Shown here piece by piece: positions 24,865 to 32,411 of a stretch of DNA of 36,166 nt. The stretch lies in NCBI RefSeq assembly GCF_004349055.1, contig NZ_SMKX01000083.1, positions 1 through 36,166 on the forward strand. Direction: 5' to 3'. Numbering within the stretch: the first letter of the stretch is position 1; each line of letters begins with the position of its first letter. The position numbers were made by a program, and so were the translations under genes. This stretch comes from Kribbella antibiotica. Its GTDB lineage: Bacteria > Actinomycetota > Actinomycetes > Propionibacteriales > Kribbellaceae. The notes beneath the pieces are model-generated. The model had not been told where the DNA came from. It did not search any database and saw nothing but the letters and a program-made list of their open reading frames with translations.

Positions 24865-25356
24865 TCAGCGGTAGTTGACGAACTGCACCGCGAACTCGAG
24901 GTCTTGGCCCTTGATCAGCGCCTGCACGGTCTGAAGGTCGTCCCGGCTCTTGCTCGAGACCCGGAGCTCCTCGCCCTGGATCTGCGCCTTGACGCCCTTC
25001 GGTCCCTCGTCCCGAATCAGCTTCGACAGCTTCTTCGCGTTCTCCTGCGTGATCCCGGCGTCGATCGTCGCGGTGATCTTGTAGATCTTCCCGGACAACT
25101 TGGGCTCCTCCGCCTCAAGCCCCTTCAGCGAGATCTGCCGCTTCACCAGCTTGTCCTTGAACACGTCGAGCACAGCGTTCACCCGCTCCTCGGTGTTCGC
25201 CTGCATCTCGATCGACTCACCCGACCACTTGAGCTCAGCGCCCACGTTCTTGAAGTCGAACCGCTGGCTGATCTCCTTGATCGACTGGTTCACCGCGTTG
25301 TCCACCTCCTGACGGTCGACCTTGTTCACGATGTCGAAGGAGGACTCCGAAGCCAT
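24865..25356 (-). CDS. yajQ: YajQ family nucleotide-binding protein (DUF520)
   Basis: A 163-residue protein with the full YajQ signature: MASESSFDIVNKVDRQEVDNAVNQ at the start, ISQRFDFKNVGAELKW, and the ending DLEFAVQFVNYR. The family binds nucleotides; a member in Xanthomonas binds cyclic-di-GMP, and the role elsewhere is unclear. The start ATG 25356 follows AAAGGAAG. It is a widely conserved core gene and marks the left shoulder of the tRNA locus. Confidence 0.93.
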   Translation of the reverse strand: MASESSFDIVNKVDRQEVDNAVNQSIKEISQRFDFKNVGAELKWSGESIEMQANTEERVNAVLDVFKDKLVKRQISLKGLEAEEPKLSGKIYKITATIDAGITQENAKKLSKLIRDEGPKGVKAQIQGEELRVSSKSRDDLQTVQALIKGQDLEFAVQFVNYR

Positions 25357-25412
25357 GGCACTTCCTTTCCCGATTTGCCGATAGGGGCACCTACTGTTGT
25401 ATCGTCTCCCAC

Positions 25413-25430
25413 GCCGGTTCACGAACCGGC
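25413..25430. repeat. Perfect 18-bp palindromic hairpin upstream of tRNA-Tyr
   Basis: GCCGGTTC and GAACCGGC flank a two-base centre. It sits between the YajQ start and the tRNA 5' end, probably inside the tRNA leader. A weak promoter (TTGCCG at 25375-25380, TGTATC at 25398-25403, 17-bp spacer) is upstream. The hairpin could be a processing or regulatory element; no function can be assigned. Confidence 0.45.
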
Positions 25431-25438
25431 AGCACCCT

Positions 25439-25521
<83 letters not shown>

Positions 25522-25533
25522 CAGGAGCTAAAG

Positions 25534-25567
25534 CAGCCCCTGACCTGGAGTCACAGGTCAGGGGCTG
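25534..25567 (+). terminator. Strong rho-independent-like terminator of tRNA-Tyr
   Basis: CAGCCCCTGACCTG (25534-25547) pairs perfectly with CAGGTCAGGGGCTG (25554-25567) around a 6-base loop, and TCTTC follows. The position, 13 bases after the tRNA, fits termination of the tRNA transcript. Confidence 0.85.
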
Positions 25568-25743
25568 TCTTCGTCCGTCCGGCTGTCACGAGCTGTCTAG
25601 GGCTGACTGCCCAGGCCTCCAGGATGCCTGTCGCGCTCAACCGCGCTCTCGGGCGTGGGCGGGGCGTGATCGTCGACACATCCGACGTGCACCCGCCGCG
25701 CGACCTCGACCGAGTTTCCGGCCCTCTGTTAGCGGAGGCGCGG

Positions 25744-26004
25744 TCACGCTGCATTGAGGTGGTAGGTGATGCCAACGCGCCGAAGGTCGTGCAGCCGGGC
25801 GGCGAGCTTCTTGGCGACCTGATCTGCTGTCGGGACCTTCGCGCGGGCCTTAGCCCAGATGCGGTCGACCGTGTTGGAGGACCGACTTAAAGCAGGGCGT
25901 CCGAGCTGGCCTCCCGAGGCCTCCGCTCTGGCTACGAACAGATGGACGTCGGGGCCAATATCGAAGGAAGTTCGAGGTGGCGTCTGAGGAATTGATGGTA
26001 GATA
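25744..26004 (-). pseudogene. Degraded tyrosine recombinase (phage/ICE-type integrase) fragment
   Basis: Reading the reverse strand from about 26004 to the TGA at 25744-25746 gives an 86-codon frame with no start codon. It matches the catalytic domain of actinomycete tyrosine recombinases: GPDVHLFVARAE fits the usual GxDGRLFxxR stretch, TVDRIWAKARAK fits TYxRVWxxAR, and LAARLHDLRRVGITYHLN fits the RPYDLRHAGxxxxLN box. The conserved box-II DLRHA appears as DLRRV, changing the His. The frame stops right after LNAA, so the region with the final His and the nucleophile Tyr is lost. No full N-terminus is seen. It lies beside the tRNA-Tyr 3' end. The similarity is by eye only. Confidence 0.6.
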
Positions 26005-26017
26005 ACAGGTCGTCTCG

Positions 26018-26023
26018 TATACT
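26018..26023 (+). promoter_or_regulatory. Likely -10 element of the ATPase/PIN-like operon
   Basis: TATACT lies 50 bases before the GTG start of the ATPase gene. A possible -35 is TTGATG at 25992-25997, but the spacer of 20 bp is too long to be convincing. A start near 26030 would place the inverted repeat at 26037-26059 in the leader RNA. Confidence 0.45.
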
Positions 26024-26036
26024 TGTTGCTGAATTC

Positions 26037-26059
26037 AACGACTGCTCGGAGCAGTCGTT
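26037..26059. promoter_or_regulatory. Perfect inverted repeat in the ATPase leader
   Basis: AACGACTGCTC (26037-26047) and GAGCAGTCGTT (26049-26059) flank a single base. It lies between the likely promoter and the Shine-Dalgarno (GAGGAG, 26063-26068), so it would be either an operator or an RNA hairpin reaching toward the ribosome binding site. Confidence 0.6.
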
Positions 26060-26073
26060 ACCGAGGAGAACAT

Positions 26074-27402
26074 GTGAGCACCTACCGCGGCGGTCGCTGG
26101 CAAGGTCTACGTCTCAAGAATTTTAGGCGCTTCGAGGATACTGGGAGTATCCATCTGGCGCCGATAACGCTGTTGCTGGGAAAGAATAGCTCAGGCAAAA
26201 CGTCGCTGCTGCGATCCATGCTCCTTGGTAAGCAGTTGGTTTTGAGTCAAGGGGATAATGATGTCACTCTAGTTGGCCCAGAAGTTGACTTTGGTGCGTA
26301 TAAAGAAGTTGTACATGCAGGCGAGCTTCGGCGAGACGTGCATTTGTGTTTTCAGTTAGACAATGTGCCGGTCCGTCGTCGACTGACCGCGAGTGCTCGC
26401 GAGACCGTGGGCCCGTTCGCCGATCTCTTTGAGAGTGCCGATGTGAACATCGGCCTGCACTGGAATGCCCGAGCGGCGCGCACTCAATTAGAGTCAATTA
26501 CAATCAGTGACCCGTGGAATGAAAAGGCAAACATATTTGTCAAGTTGGAGCGTCACGGCCCCCACGAGTTTACTCTGCAGAGCAGCTTCTCTCCCGGTAG
26601 GCGTGTTCAGCAAGTCCTTTCACTTGCCGATCTTAGACTGTTTCCAATCGATCTTTCGTCGCGACGATCAAACGATCTTAGGCATATTTCGCTTGGGCCG
26701 GAAGAGTATTTCATCTATAGCTATATGCAAGAGCTCGCCAGTGTGGCGCAATCGCTCGTCCATATCGGGCCGCTTCGGGAAGTTCCGGATCGCGCATATC
26801 GTGTAGACCAGATCGCTGCACCTGGGAGCACTGCGTCTGTCGTCGAGGTCCTCGATCGCCAAAAGGCGGCTCAGGCGCGAGTTGCTGCGTCGCTGAGGTC
26901 GATGGGCATGGCTCGCGACGTTTCTCTGATCCCTCTAGCTCCCGGGTATGTTGGGATCGCCCTAACCGATTCGGTTACTGGTCGAGTCGACAATCTCGCG
27001 GATGTCGGTTTTGGTGTCTCGCAGGTGCTGCCTATCTTGGCGACATTGGCAACCGCGCCTCCGAGGTCAACCGTGCTGATTGAGCAACCTGAGCTGCATC
27101 TGCATCCAGATGCGCAGGGACGGCTTGCCGACGAGCTAATCCTTCTTTCGCGTGAACGTAATAGTTCACTCATTATGGAGAGTCATAGTGAGCATATAAT
27201 GCTGCGGCTCCAACGTCGTGTGGCAGAAGGTAACCTTGATCCGACGGATCTCGCGATCTATATCGTTGATGACGGTTTGATCAGCAAAGTCAGAGTCGAC
27301 AGATATGGCCGCCTGGACTCTGAATCGATGCCTGATGGATTCTTTGAGGAAGAATGGGAAGATGCTGTTAACCTTGCTCGCGCGGCAGCGCAAGCGAGGT
27401 GA
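26074..27402 (+). CDS. AAA (ABC-type/OLD-like) ATPase with DUF3696-like C-terminus
   Basis: A 442-residue ATPase. The Walker A motif GKNSSGKT is at residues 36-43, preceded by the LRLKNFRRFEDTGSIHLAPITLLLG strand typical of SMC/OLD-type ATPases. Walker B is VLIEQPELHLHP at 334-345, with E337 the likely hydrolysis residue. The switch SHSEH is at 370-374. The end, LISKVRVDRYGRLDSESMPDGFF, resembles the DUF3696 tail. Start GTG 26074 has GAGGAG upstream. Codon and base use is visibly AT-richer than the flanks: row 26641-26700 has 29 of 60 G+C, against 38 of 60 in row 12061-12120 within nuoL. It overlaps the next gene as GTGA. Such ATPases partner with a nuclease in several defence systems. Confidence 0.85.
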   Translation: MSTYRGGRWQGLRLKNFRRFEDTGSIHLAPITLLLGKNSSGKTSLLRSMLLGKQLVLSQGDNDVTLVGPEVDFGAYKEVVHAGELRRDVHLCFQLDNVPVRRRLTASARETVGPFADLFESADVNIGLHWNARAARTQLESITISDPWNEKANIFVKLERHGPHEFTLQSSFSPGRRVQQVLSLADLRLFPIDLSSRRSNDLRHISLGPEEYFIYSYMQELASVAQSLVHIGPLREVPDRAYRVDQIAAPGSTASVVEVLDRQKAAQARVAASLRSMGMARDVSLIPLAPGYVGIALTDSVTGRVDNLADVGFGVSQVLPILATLATAPPRSTVLIEQPELHLHPDAQGRLADELILLSRERNSSLIMESHSEHIMLRLQRRVAEGNLDPTDLAIYIVDDGLISKVRVDRYGRLDSESMPDGFFEEEWEDAVNLARAAAQAR

Positions 27403-27860
27403 GCATTCCGGGCGTCGCCATCGACTGTGGATGGCTGTGTCTACTGGACGACTTGGAGTGGGATCAAATGTCCGAGGCATCTCAGATCCTCGGCCAGTTA
27501 GAGCGTTCAAATATTCCGCTTCTCCTCGACCATGAGCGTCATATACTCAATGAGTATGAGCGGAACCTGATGCCGAGAACGCTTGGGCGGAGATTTTTGA
27601 CTAGCCAGATCAAGAGGGGCCGGTTTAGCTTTTATCAAGGAAACCCCATGGCCGCGTGTCAAGTCGGTCTTGACAGACTTGGTTTTGATCCGAGCGATGT
27701 TCCATATGTTGCCGTCGCGCAGCGCGCCGGTGGCGGGATCTACCTGACGCATGAGGAGAAGCACCTGACGCAGGAACGGATCGATGGGGTGAGGCGGAGT
27801 TGCGGTGTCGACATCTGCGGCACGGACAGCCTCGCGCGGCGGGTTTCGGGTATTAGGTAG
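27399..27860 (+). CDS. Small PIN-nuclease-like protein, putative effector
   Basis: A 153-residue protein starting at GTG 27399, overlapping the ATPase stop. Its acidic pattern resembles a PIN (VapC-type) domain: D9 in GVAIDCGWLCLL, E52 in HILNEYERNL, D100 in SDVPYVAVAQRAGGG, and E119/E120 in IYLTHEEKHL, in place of the usual TxD. The DxxYVAVA helix followed by a glycine turn and LTxxxxL is characteristic. It lacks the downstream sequence of a clear known family. In PIN proteins these acids hold Mg and cut RNA. The pairing with an ATPase by overlap suggests an ATPase-regulated nuclease. The fold assignment is by eye and moderate. Confidence 0.6.
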   Translation: MSIPGVAIDCGWLCLLDDLEWDQMSEASQILGQLERSNIPLLLDHERHILNEYERNLMPRTLGRRFLTSQIKRGRFSFYQGNPMAACQVGLDRLGFDPSDVPYVAVAQRAGGGIYLTHEEKHLTQERIDGVRRSCGVDICGTDSLARRVSGIR

Positions 27861-28216
27861 CGGCGGTGTAGGGCGAACCGGCCGCAGGCGGAGCGGGCGG
27901 TTGGAGAGGGGCGACCTCTCTGAGGACTGTCAAGGTCGCATTACTCGGGGGCGGACTCGCCCGCCCCCGGCCGCCGCGATGCAGAAGCGGTGCGTATGCC
28001 TGGTCGGACCCATGTGGTCTGGGCTGCAGTCGGCTGGCCGGCATCGAGATGCTCTCGTACATGCTCGGCCCGCTCGGCGGACAAGCCCGTTCCGGCCTGG
28101 TCAGCTCAAGGCGCCGCCGGCCGATTTCGGCGTACCGGTGACTTATGACGGGTGTGAGCTGGGTTTGGGCGGGCGAGTGTTGCGGGTTGGGACGTCGGTG
28201 CAGTCGGCGACCAAGG
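27861..28216. other. Gene-free stretch with hairpins between the PIN-like gene and a pseudogene
   Basis: No convincing gene is seen. The stretch contains a small hairpin GAGAGG/CCTCTC (27904-27920) and a stronger one at 27946-27969. The GC content rises again here, which may mark the right side of the AT-richer island. Short open frames on both strands have no recognisable content. Confidence 0.5.
27946..27969 (+). terminator. Hairpin downstream of the PIN-like gene, possible terminator
   Basis: CGGGGGCGG (27946-27954) pairs with CCGCCCCCG (27961-27969) around a six-base loop. It is about 85 bases after the stop of the PIN-like gene. There is no T tract, so it is a GC-rich hairpin typical of actinomycete terminators. 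Confidence 0.5.
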
Positions 28217-28729
28217 GTGCTTGACCAGCTGATGGGCGAGTGGGGCGAGCCGTCGCATCAGGTGTGCAGGTGCTCGTGACCATGCCGACCGGCGAACCTT
28301 GGGCTGTGCCGCATCGACAGGGGCATACAGATGTCGGGTACGACAATGTGCAGGCGGGCGTGAAGGTATGGGCGCTGCTCGGGGATCTGGAGCGAGGGGG
28401 TGGCGGTACGCCACAGGTTGCCGTGTCGCATCGGATGATCGCGCGGTACCTGGAGGGCACACAGGAGCGGGAGTTTCACGGCGATTCGCGATCAGGTGCT
28501 GGCGTCGTGCGAGTGGTTTCGGCATTTGACCAGTGAGGACCGGGAGATCGATCCTCTGCGTGAGGCGGACGTCGATGGGATTCCGGTGCGGGTGATTGAG
28601 CTGACCGGGCGTGCCGGGGATGTCTACATCACGCATCCGTGGGTGCTGCATTCGATTGCGCCGAATACGCGCGAGACGCCGCGGATGATGCGGAGTCGGA
28701 TGATGTGGCGCACCGGCTGGCCGCGCTGA
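28217..28729 (+). pseudogene. Frameshifted PhyH-family dioxygenase remnant
   Basis: Three stretches in two frames together spell the later part of a phytanoyl-CoA dioxygenase. LDQLMGEWGEPSHQ (from 28217) is in one frame. VLVTMPTGEPWAVPHRQGHTD and VKVWALLGDLERGGGGTPQVA (about 28262-28480) lie in a second. AIRDQVLASCEWFRHLT and WVLHSIAPNTRETPRMM (to 28729) return to the first frame. One base appears lost near 28258 and one gained near 28481, so the changes compensate. The iron ligands HTD and a distal His in VLHS are still present. The N-terminal third is missing. A sequencing error could explain the two indels but not the missing start. Confidence 0.75.
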
Positions 28730-28734
28730 CCCTG

Positions 28735-29244
28735 CTACTCGCCGGTGGCGCCGTCGACTGACTCGCGGAGGAGGTCGGCGTGGCCGTTGTGGCGGGCGTA
28801 TTCCTCGATCATGTGGAGGACGATCCAGCGGACTGACGGGGTCTCGCCGTTGGGGAGGCTGCGGCGGGCGGGTTGGTCCAGGCCGCCGTTGGCCAGGGTC
28901 TCCGCCAGCTGGGTGCGGGAGCGGGCTACAGCGGCCTCCCATAGGGAGTGGAGGGCTTCCGGGGTGTCGTGGGCGGCTGAGGCCCAGACTTCTTCGGGGT
29001 TCATGCCGGACCACTGGGGGTGGCGTTTGTTGCCTTGCATGCGGCGGGAGAACCAGTGGTCTTCGTAGTAGGCCAGGTGTTTGAGCAGGCCGCCGAGGGT
29101 CATGGTCGAGGCGCCTACGGTGGCGGCCAGGCCGGCTGCATCCAAACCGCTGCACTTCCAAGCGAAGGTGGCGCGGTGGTACTCGAGGAAGCCGATGAGC
29201 GACTCGGTCTCGCCTGCGGTCAGCGGTGGTTCGGGCCTGTTCAT
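28735..29244 (-). CDS. DinB-family protein (DUF664, mycothiol-dependent type)
   Basis: A 169-residue protein of the DinB four-helix bundle. Family landmarks are ATFAWKCSGLDAAGL, MTLGGLLKHLAYYEDHWF and HMIEEYARHNGHADLLRE, which supply the metal-binding histidines. Members in actinomycetes are mycothiol-dependent enzymes or thiol transferases. Starting at ATG 29244, the gene overlaps the end of the hydrolase gene as ATGA, so it is translated with it. A longer upstream frame to 29595 lies inside the hydrolase and is not credible. Confidence 0.85.
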   Translation of the reverse strand: MNRPEPPLTAGETESLIGFLEYHRATFAWKCSGLDAAGLAATVGASTMTLGGLLKHLAYYEDHWFSRRMQGNKRHPQWSGMNPEEVWASAAHDTPEALHSLWEAAVARSRTQLAETLANGGLDQPARRSLPNGETPSVRWIVLHMIEEYARHNGHADLLRESVDGATGE

Positions 29245-30155
29245 GGTTGGGAGCTTAGGAGATCGCCGCAGAAGGAGCGGATGGCTCGGTTGACGATCGT
29301 CGGGCGTTCCCAGGGGAGGAAGTGGCCGGCGCCTTTGACCCAGAAGGGGCCGACCGCGTTGGGGAAGGCCAGCAGGCAGCGTTCCTCGACACAGTTGCGC
29401 AGGGTGATCTGGTCGGTGCCGATCAGGATCAGGGTCTGGTGGTCGACCGGGCGGTCGGTGAGTTCGGGAGCTGACAACTCGCGGGTTCCCATCACCACTT
29501 CGTAGTCGGCGAAGGACGCTCGGAGGCGGGCAGGATCGTCGTACGGCGTGGTGAGGAAGGCGAGGTCTTCGGGGGAGAAGGCGTCGGGTGGGCACCAGAG
29601 GCGGTGCCCGTAGAACTCGGCGATGTAGCGGCGCCGCTGGTCCGGGGTCGCCAGTTCGGCGACCAGAGCTTCTGCGCGAAGGCCCTGGTTGCGGACGTAG
29701 TCGTAGACGGCGTGCTTGGGGTCGATCGGCGGAAGGTCCGGGAAGGTCAGGGCAGGCATCGAGTCGTCGAGGATCACCAGGCGGTCGACTCGGGCGGCGT
29801 GACGGGTGGCGAGGTCGATGGCGATCATCGCGCCCAGGTCATGGCCGGCGACGACGGCGCGGTCCCAGCCCAACCCCTCGAAGAGGCCGATCAGGTCGGT
29901 GTTGAACGCGTTGAAGTCGTAGAAGCCGTCCGGTGCGAAGTCGGAGTCGCCGTACCCGCGGAGGTCCGGAGCGACGACGTCGAAGCCCGCCTCGGCCAGC
30001 GGGATCAGGTTGTGCGACCAGATCAGACTCGTGCAGGGGAAGCCGTGGAGCAGCAGGAGCGGTACGCCGCCCGCCCCACGACGCCGTACGGCGAGGTGGT
30101 GTCCGGGGCTGACCTCGATGCGTACCGGCGTGACGACTGAAGCAGGCAGAACCAT
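29241..30155 (-). CDS. Epoxide hydrolase / haloalkane dehalogenase-type alpha/beta hydrolase
   Basis: A 304-residue hydrolase. The nucleophile is the Asp in VVAGHDLGAM, which replaces the Ser of esterases, and HGFP near the start forms the oxyanion motif. The catalytic His is in KGAGHFLPWE. This matches epoxide hydrolases and haloalkane dehalogenases; the cap region (about residues 140-220) does not settle which. The gene forms an operon with the DinB protein. The DinB partner is consistent with detoxification of electrophiles, but this is inference. Confidence 0.85.
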   Translation of the reverse strand: MVLPASVVTPVRIEVSPGHHLAVRRRGAGGVPLLLLHGFPCTSLIWSHNLIPLAEAGFDVVAPDLRGYGDSDFAPDGFYDFNAFNTDLIGLFEGLGWDRAVVAGHDLGAMIAIDLATRHAARVDRLVILDDSMPALTFPDLPPIDPKHAVYDYVRNQGLRAEALVAELATPDQRRRYIAEFYGHRLWCPPDAFSPEDLAFLTTPYDDPARLRASFADYEVVMGTRELSAPELTDRPVDHQTLILIGTDQITLRNCVEERCLLAFPNAVGPFWVKGAGHFLPWERPTIVNRAIRSFCGDLLSSQP

Positions 30156-30164
30156 GCCTTCGGT

Positions 30165-30614
30165 CTACACGGCATTCCGGACGTTCTCCGGCCGCAATGT
30201 CATCCAGACGTCGACCGGGTCCTCGGAGTCGACAGCGAAGCCGTGGCGTTCGTAGAGGCGGCGGGCGGGGCTGCCTTGGAGGACGTTGAGGCGTACGACG
30301 CCGTCGCAGCCGGCCAGGACATGCTCCAGTACGGCGCTCCCTAGCCCGCGACCCTGCCGAGTCGGCGACAGGAAGAAATGCTCCAGCCAGTGCACGTCGT
30401 CAGCTGGGCGAAGGGCGATTGAGCCTGCAAACGACCCCTCGACCTCGATGATCCACAAGTGGGTCGGGTCGAAGCTGTCGCGGAACCGCTGGCGGACGCG
30501 CTGAGCGTCGTACCGGCCGAGGCGTTCCAGGTCGGGGCGCATGACGACAGCTCGTAGTTCGGTGATGGGGTCGAGGTCGGCCGGGGTGGCCGCGCGGAGG
30601 TGCCAGGGGATCAC
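30165..30614 (-). CDS. GNAT family N-acetyltransferase
   Basis: A 149-residue single-domain GNAT. Motif A is LEHFFLSPTRQGRGLGSAVLEHV with the QGRGLG loop, followed by LNVLQGSPARRLYERHGF as motif B. It begins at GTG 30614 (VIPWHLRAATPADLD); the wider open frame to 31355 is antisense to the next gene and has no content. The acceptor is unknown. It is nine bases downstream of the epoxide-hydrolase-like start, in reverse order, so it is probably upstream in the same transcript. Confidence 0.82.
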   Translation of the reverse strand: MIPWHLRAATPADLDPITELRAVVMRPDLERLGRYDAQRVRQRFRDSFDPTHLWIIEVEGSFAGSIALRPADDVHWLEHFFLSPTRQGRGLGSAVLEHVLAGCDGVVRLNVLQGSPARRLYERHGFAVDSEDPVDVWMTLRPENVRNAV

Positions 30615-30695
30615 CAGGCAAACACTAAGGTTGGGAATAGGCGGCCGGCGGGGGAGGGTTGCTTCGGGAGACGTGTTTTTCGTGAGAGGGACAGG

Positions 30696-31817
30696 ATGAA
30701 GCCGACTGAGTTCGTAAAGGTGAACGCGCAGTTCTGGGGGGAGCACCTCAAAGAGATCAGCGCGCATCTGCCGGTGAGCCACCGGCGGGAGCTGGCCGGT
30801 CCGCTGCTGTATCCGCGGATGCTGGTGCTGACGGAGACGCCGGACTGGAACATCGTGGAGCTGGTCGGCATCAGCCGGGAGTACCGGAGCCTCGACGTAC
30901 GGCGGCAGAAGGCCGCGAGCGTGGAGGAGTACTTCGGCGTGAGCGGTGGCACCGCGGTGGTGACGCTGCCGGGCGAGAACCTGTTCAAGGACGCAACCGT
31001 GGCGACGCACGACGGCCGGCGCGAGATCGAGGCGCGGTTCCCGGGTGTGCGGACGATGGTCGGCCAGGAGTTCACCGGGCCGGGCGACGACCTGCTGAAG
31101 TTCGCGCCGGGTAACTACTCGACGTTCGACCGGACGCTGCTGGTGCACTCGGCCGGGTCCGCGCTGCGGGCGCACTGGGTGTTCTTCGCGCTGGCAATCC
31201 ACCGCTCGGAGCCCGCGGAGAAGTACCTGGACTTCCTGCGCAACTTCGCCGCCGCCGCGCCGCACACCGACCCGGTCGGGACGCTCAACGTGCCGCGGTC
31301 CGACGACGGCGCCGACCTGCAGGGTGCGGTCTTCGCGAGCACCTACCTGGCGCACGACGTGCCGAACTCGTCGGTCGACCAGTTCCTGAGCGCCAACGAG
31401 GACTTCCTACTGACTGCGTTCGACGCAACCAAGCTGATCCGGCAGCCGCATCTGGAGTGGCAGTCCGGCGACGAGGCTGCCCTCACGCCCGACTTCATCC
31501 TCGAGCGGGCCGACGGTTCGCATGTTGTCGGTGACCTGCGGTTGCCGCTGGCTGACGGTTCCAAGAAGCACCGCCGTACGACGGATCTCGCGGCCGGCGT
31601 GGCCGAGCTTTCGCGCGTCACCGAGTACTTCGCCAACGATGACAACCGCGCGTTCGCGAACACGAAGTACGGCGTGGAGATCAGCGCGCCGCGCAAGCTC
31701 GTGGTGACGAGCTCGCAGGACATCATCGACGCCGCGCAACTGAAGGCGGCCGAGGGTGTCGAGGTGCTCGACTACGACACCATCCTGCGCCTGCACCTCG
31801 CCGCGACGACCGCTTAA
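30696..31817 (+). CDS. DUF4263/Shedu-like protein with altered PD-(D/E)xK motif
   Basis: A 373-residue protein starting at ATG 30696 after GAGAGGGA. The C-terminal third looks like a restriction-endonuclease-fold nuclease of the DUF4263 (Shedu) group. LTPDFILERADGSHVVGDLRLP (about 263-284) matches PD-(D/E)xK with P265-D266 and D280-L281-R282, where the expected Lys is Arg. The end VEVLDYDTILRLHL (Y360-D361) matches the terminal tYDdLL pattern. The N-terminal 230 residues have no family I recognise. In Shedu this fold cuts phage DNA. The Lys-to-Arg change may reduce or alter activity. The family call is by eye. Confidence 0.55.
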   Translation: MKPTEFVKVNAQFWGEHLKEISAHLPVSHRRELAGPLLYPRMLVLTETPDWNIVELVGISREYRSLDVRRQKAASVEEYFGVSGGTAVVTLPGENLFKDATVATHDGRREIEARFPGVRTMVGQEFTGPGDDLLKFAPGNYSTFDRTLLVHSAGSALRAHWVFFALAIHRSEPAEKYLDFLRNFAAAAPHTDPVGTLNVPRSDDGADLQGAVFASTYLAHDVPNSSVDQFLSANEDFLLTAFDATKLIRQPHLEWQSGDEAALTPDFILERADGSHVVGDLRLPLADGSKKHRRTTDLAAGVAELSRVTEYFANDDNRAFANTKYGVEISAPRKLVVTSSQDIIDAAQLKAAEGVEVLDYDTILRLHLAATTA

Positions 31818-31836
31818 TCGGCTAGGGTCCGATCCC

Positions 31837-32358
31837 GTGCAGTACTTCGTGTACGGACGGGATCGGGCCGGCGCCGGTGAGCTCAAAGCGAGCCTGACGC
31901 CGGAGCACTGGGCGTTCATGGATGGGTACGCCGACACTCTGATCGCGCGCGGCCCGACTCTGACACCCGACGGCGAGAGCACCACGGGCAGCCTGCATAT
32001 CGTCGACCTGCCGACTCTCGAGGCGGCGCAATCCTTCGCGTACGACGAGACGTACTACCGCGCAGGTGTCTTCGACGACGTCCTGCTCTGCCGCTTCACC
32101 AACCACACCCCCGGCACGATGTGGGACTTCACAAGCGCGGCGGCCGGCCTCAACCGCTACCTCGTCCACACCGACGACGCCCCGCGCCCCCTCAGCTCCC
32201 CGCAAATCATCCTGTACGGCGACCTGTCCGCCCTAGACACCGACCAGCACCTGGGCCGCGCCGTACTGCTGGAGTCGCCCGACCCCGAGTCGGCTGCAGC
32301 CCTCGCCCAAGCCGACGTGAGCCAGGTCCACCCCTGGACCTTCGGCGGTCGCCGCTAG
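31837..32358 (+). CDS. YCII-related protein with two YCII-like halves
   Basis: A 173-residue protein. The first 85 or so residues resemble a YCII domain (VYGRDRAGAGELKASLTPEHWAFMDGY, then SLHIVDLPTLEAAQSFAYDETYYRAGVFDDVLLCRF). The rest contains a second, weaker half (QIILYGDLSALDTDQHLGRAVLLESPDPESAAALAQAD). Start GTG 31837 is 19 bases after the Shedu-like stop, so the genes are probably cotranscribed. The function of the YCII fold is unclear. Confidence 0.7.
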   Translation: MQYFVYGRDRAGAGELKASLTPEHWAFMDGYADTLIARGPTLTPDGESTTGSLHIVDLPTLEAAQSFAYDETYYRAGVFDDVLLCRFTNHTPGTMWDFTSAAAGLNRYLVHTDDAPRPLSSPQIILYGDLSALDTDQHLGRAVLLESPDPESAAALAQADVSQVHPWTFGGRR

Positions 32359-32411
32359 CTGTCCGTTTCCGCGTTCCCCGCTCGTCGGTGGGATGACGGA
32401 AGGAGACAGCG

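Noticed and set aside
26074..27402. The ATPase as an ABC transporter component
   Set aside because: There is no ABC signature LSGGQ, no membrane partner, and the motifs are those of OLD/SMC-type ATPases.
27805..28224. A 139-residue plus-strand frame after the PIN-like gene
   Set aside because: It begins inside the PIN-like gene in another frame and shows no protein-like pattern; the stretch holds hairpins instead.
30165..31355. Long reverse-strand frame joined to the GNAT gene
   Set aside because: Only the last 149 residues have GNAT content; the rest is antisense to the Shedu-like gene.
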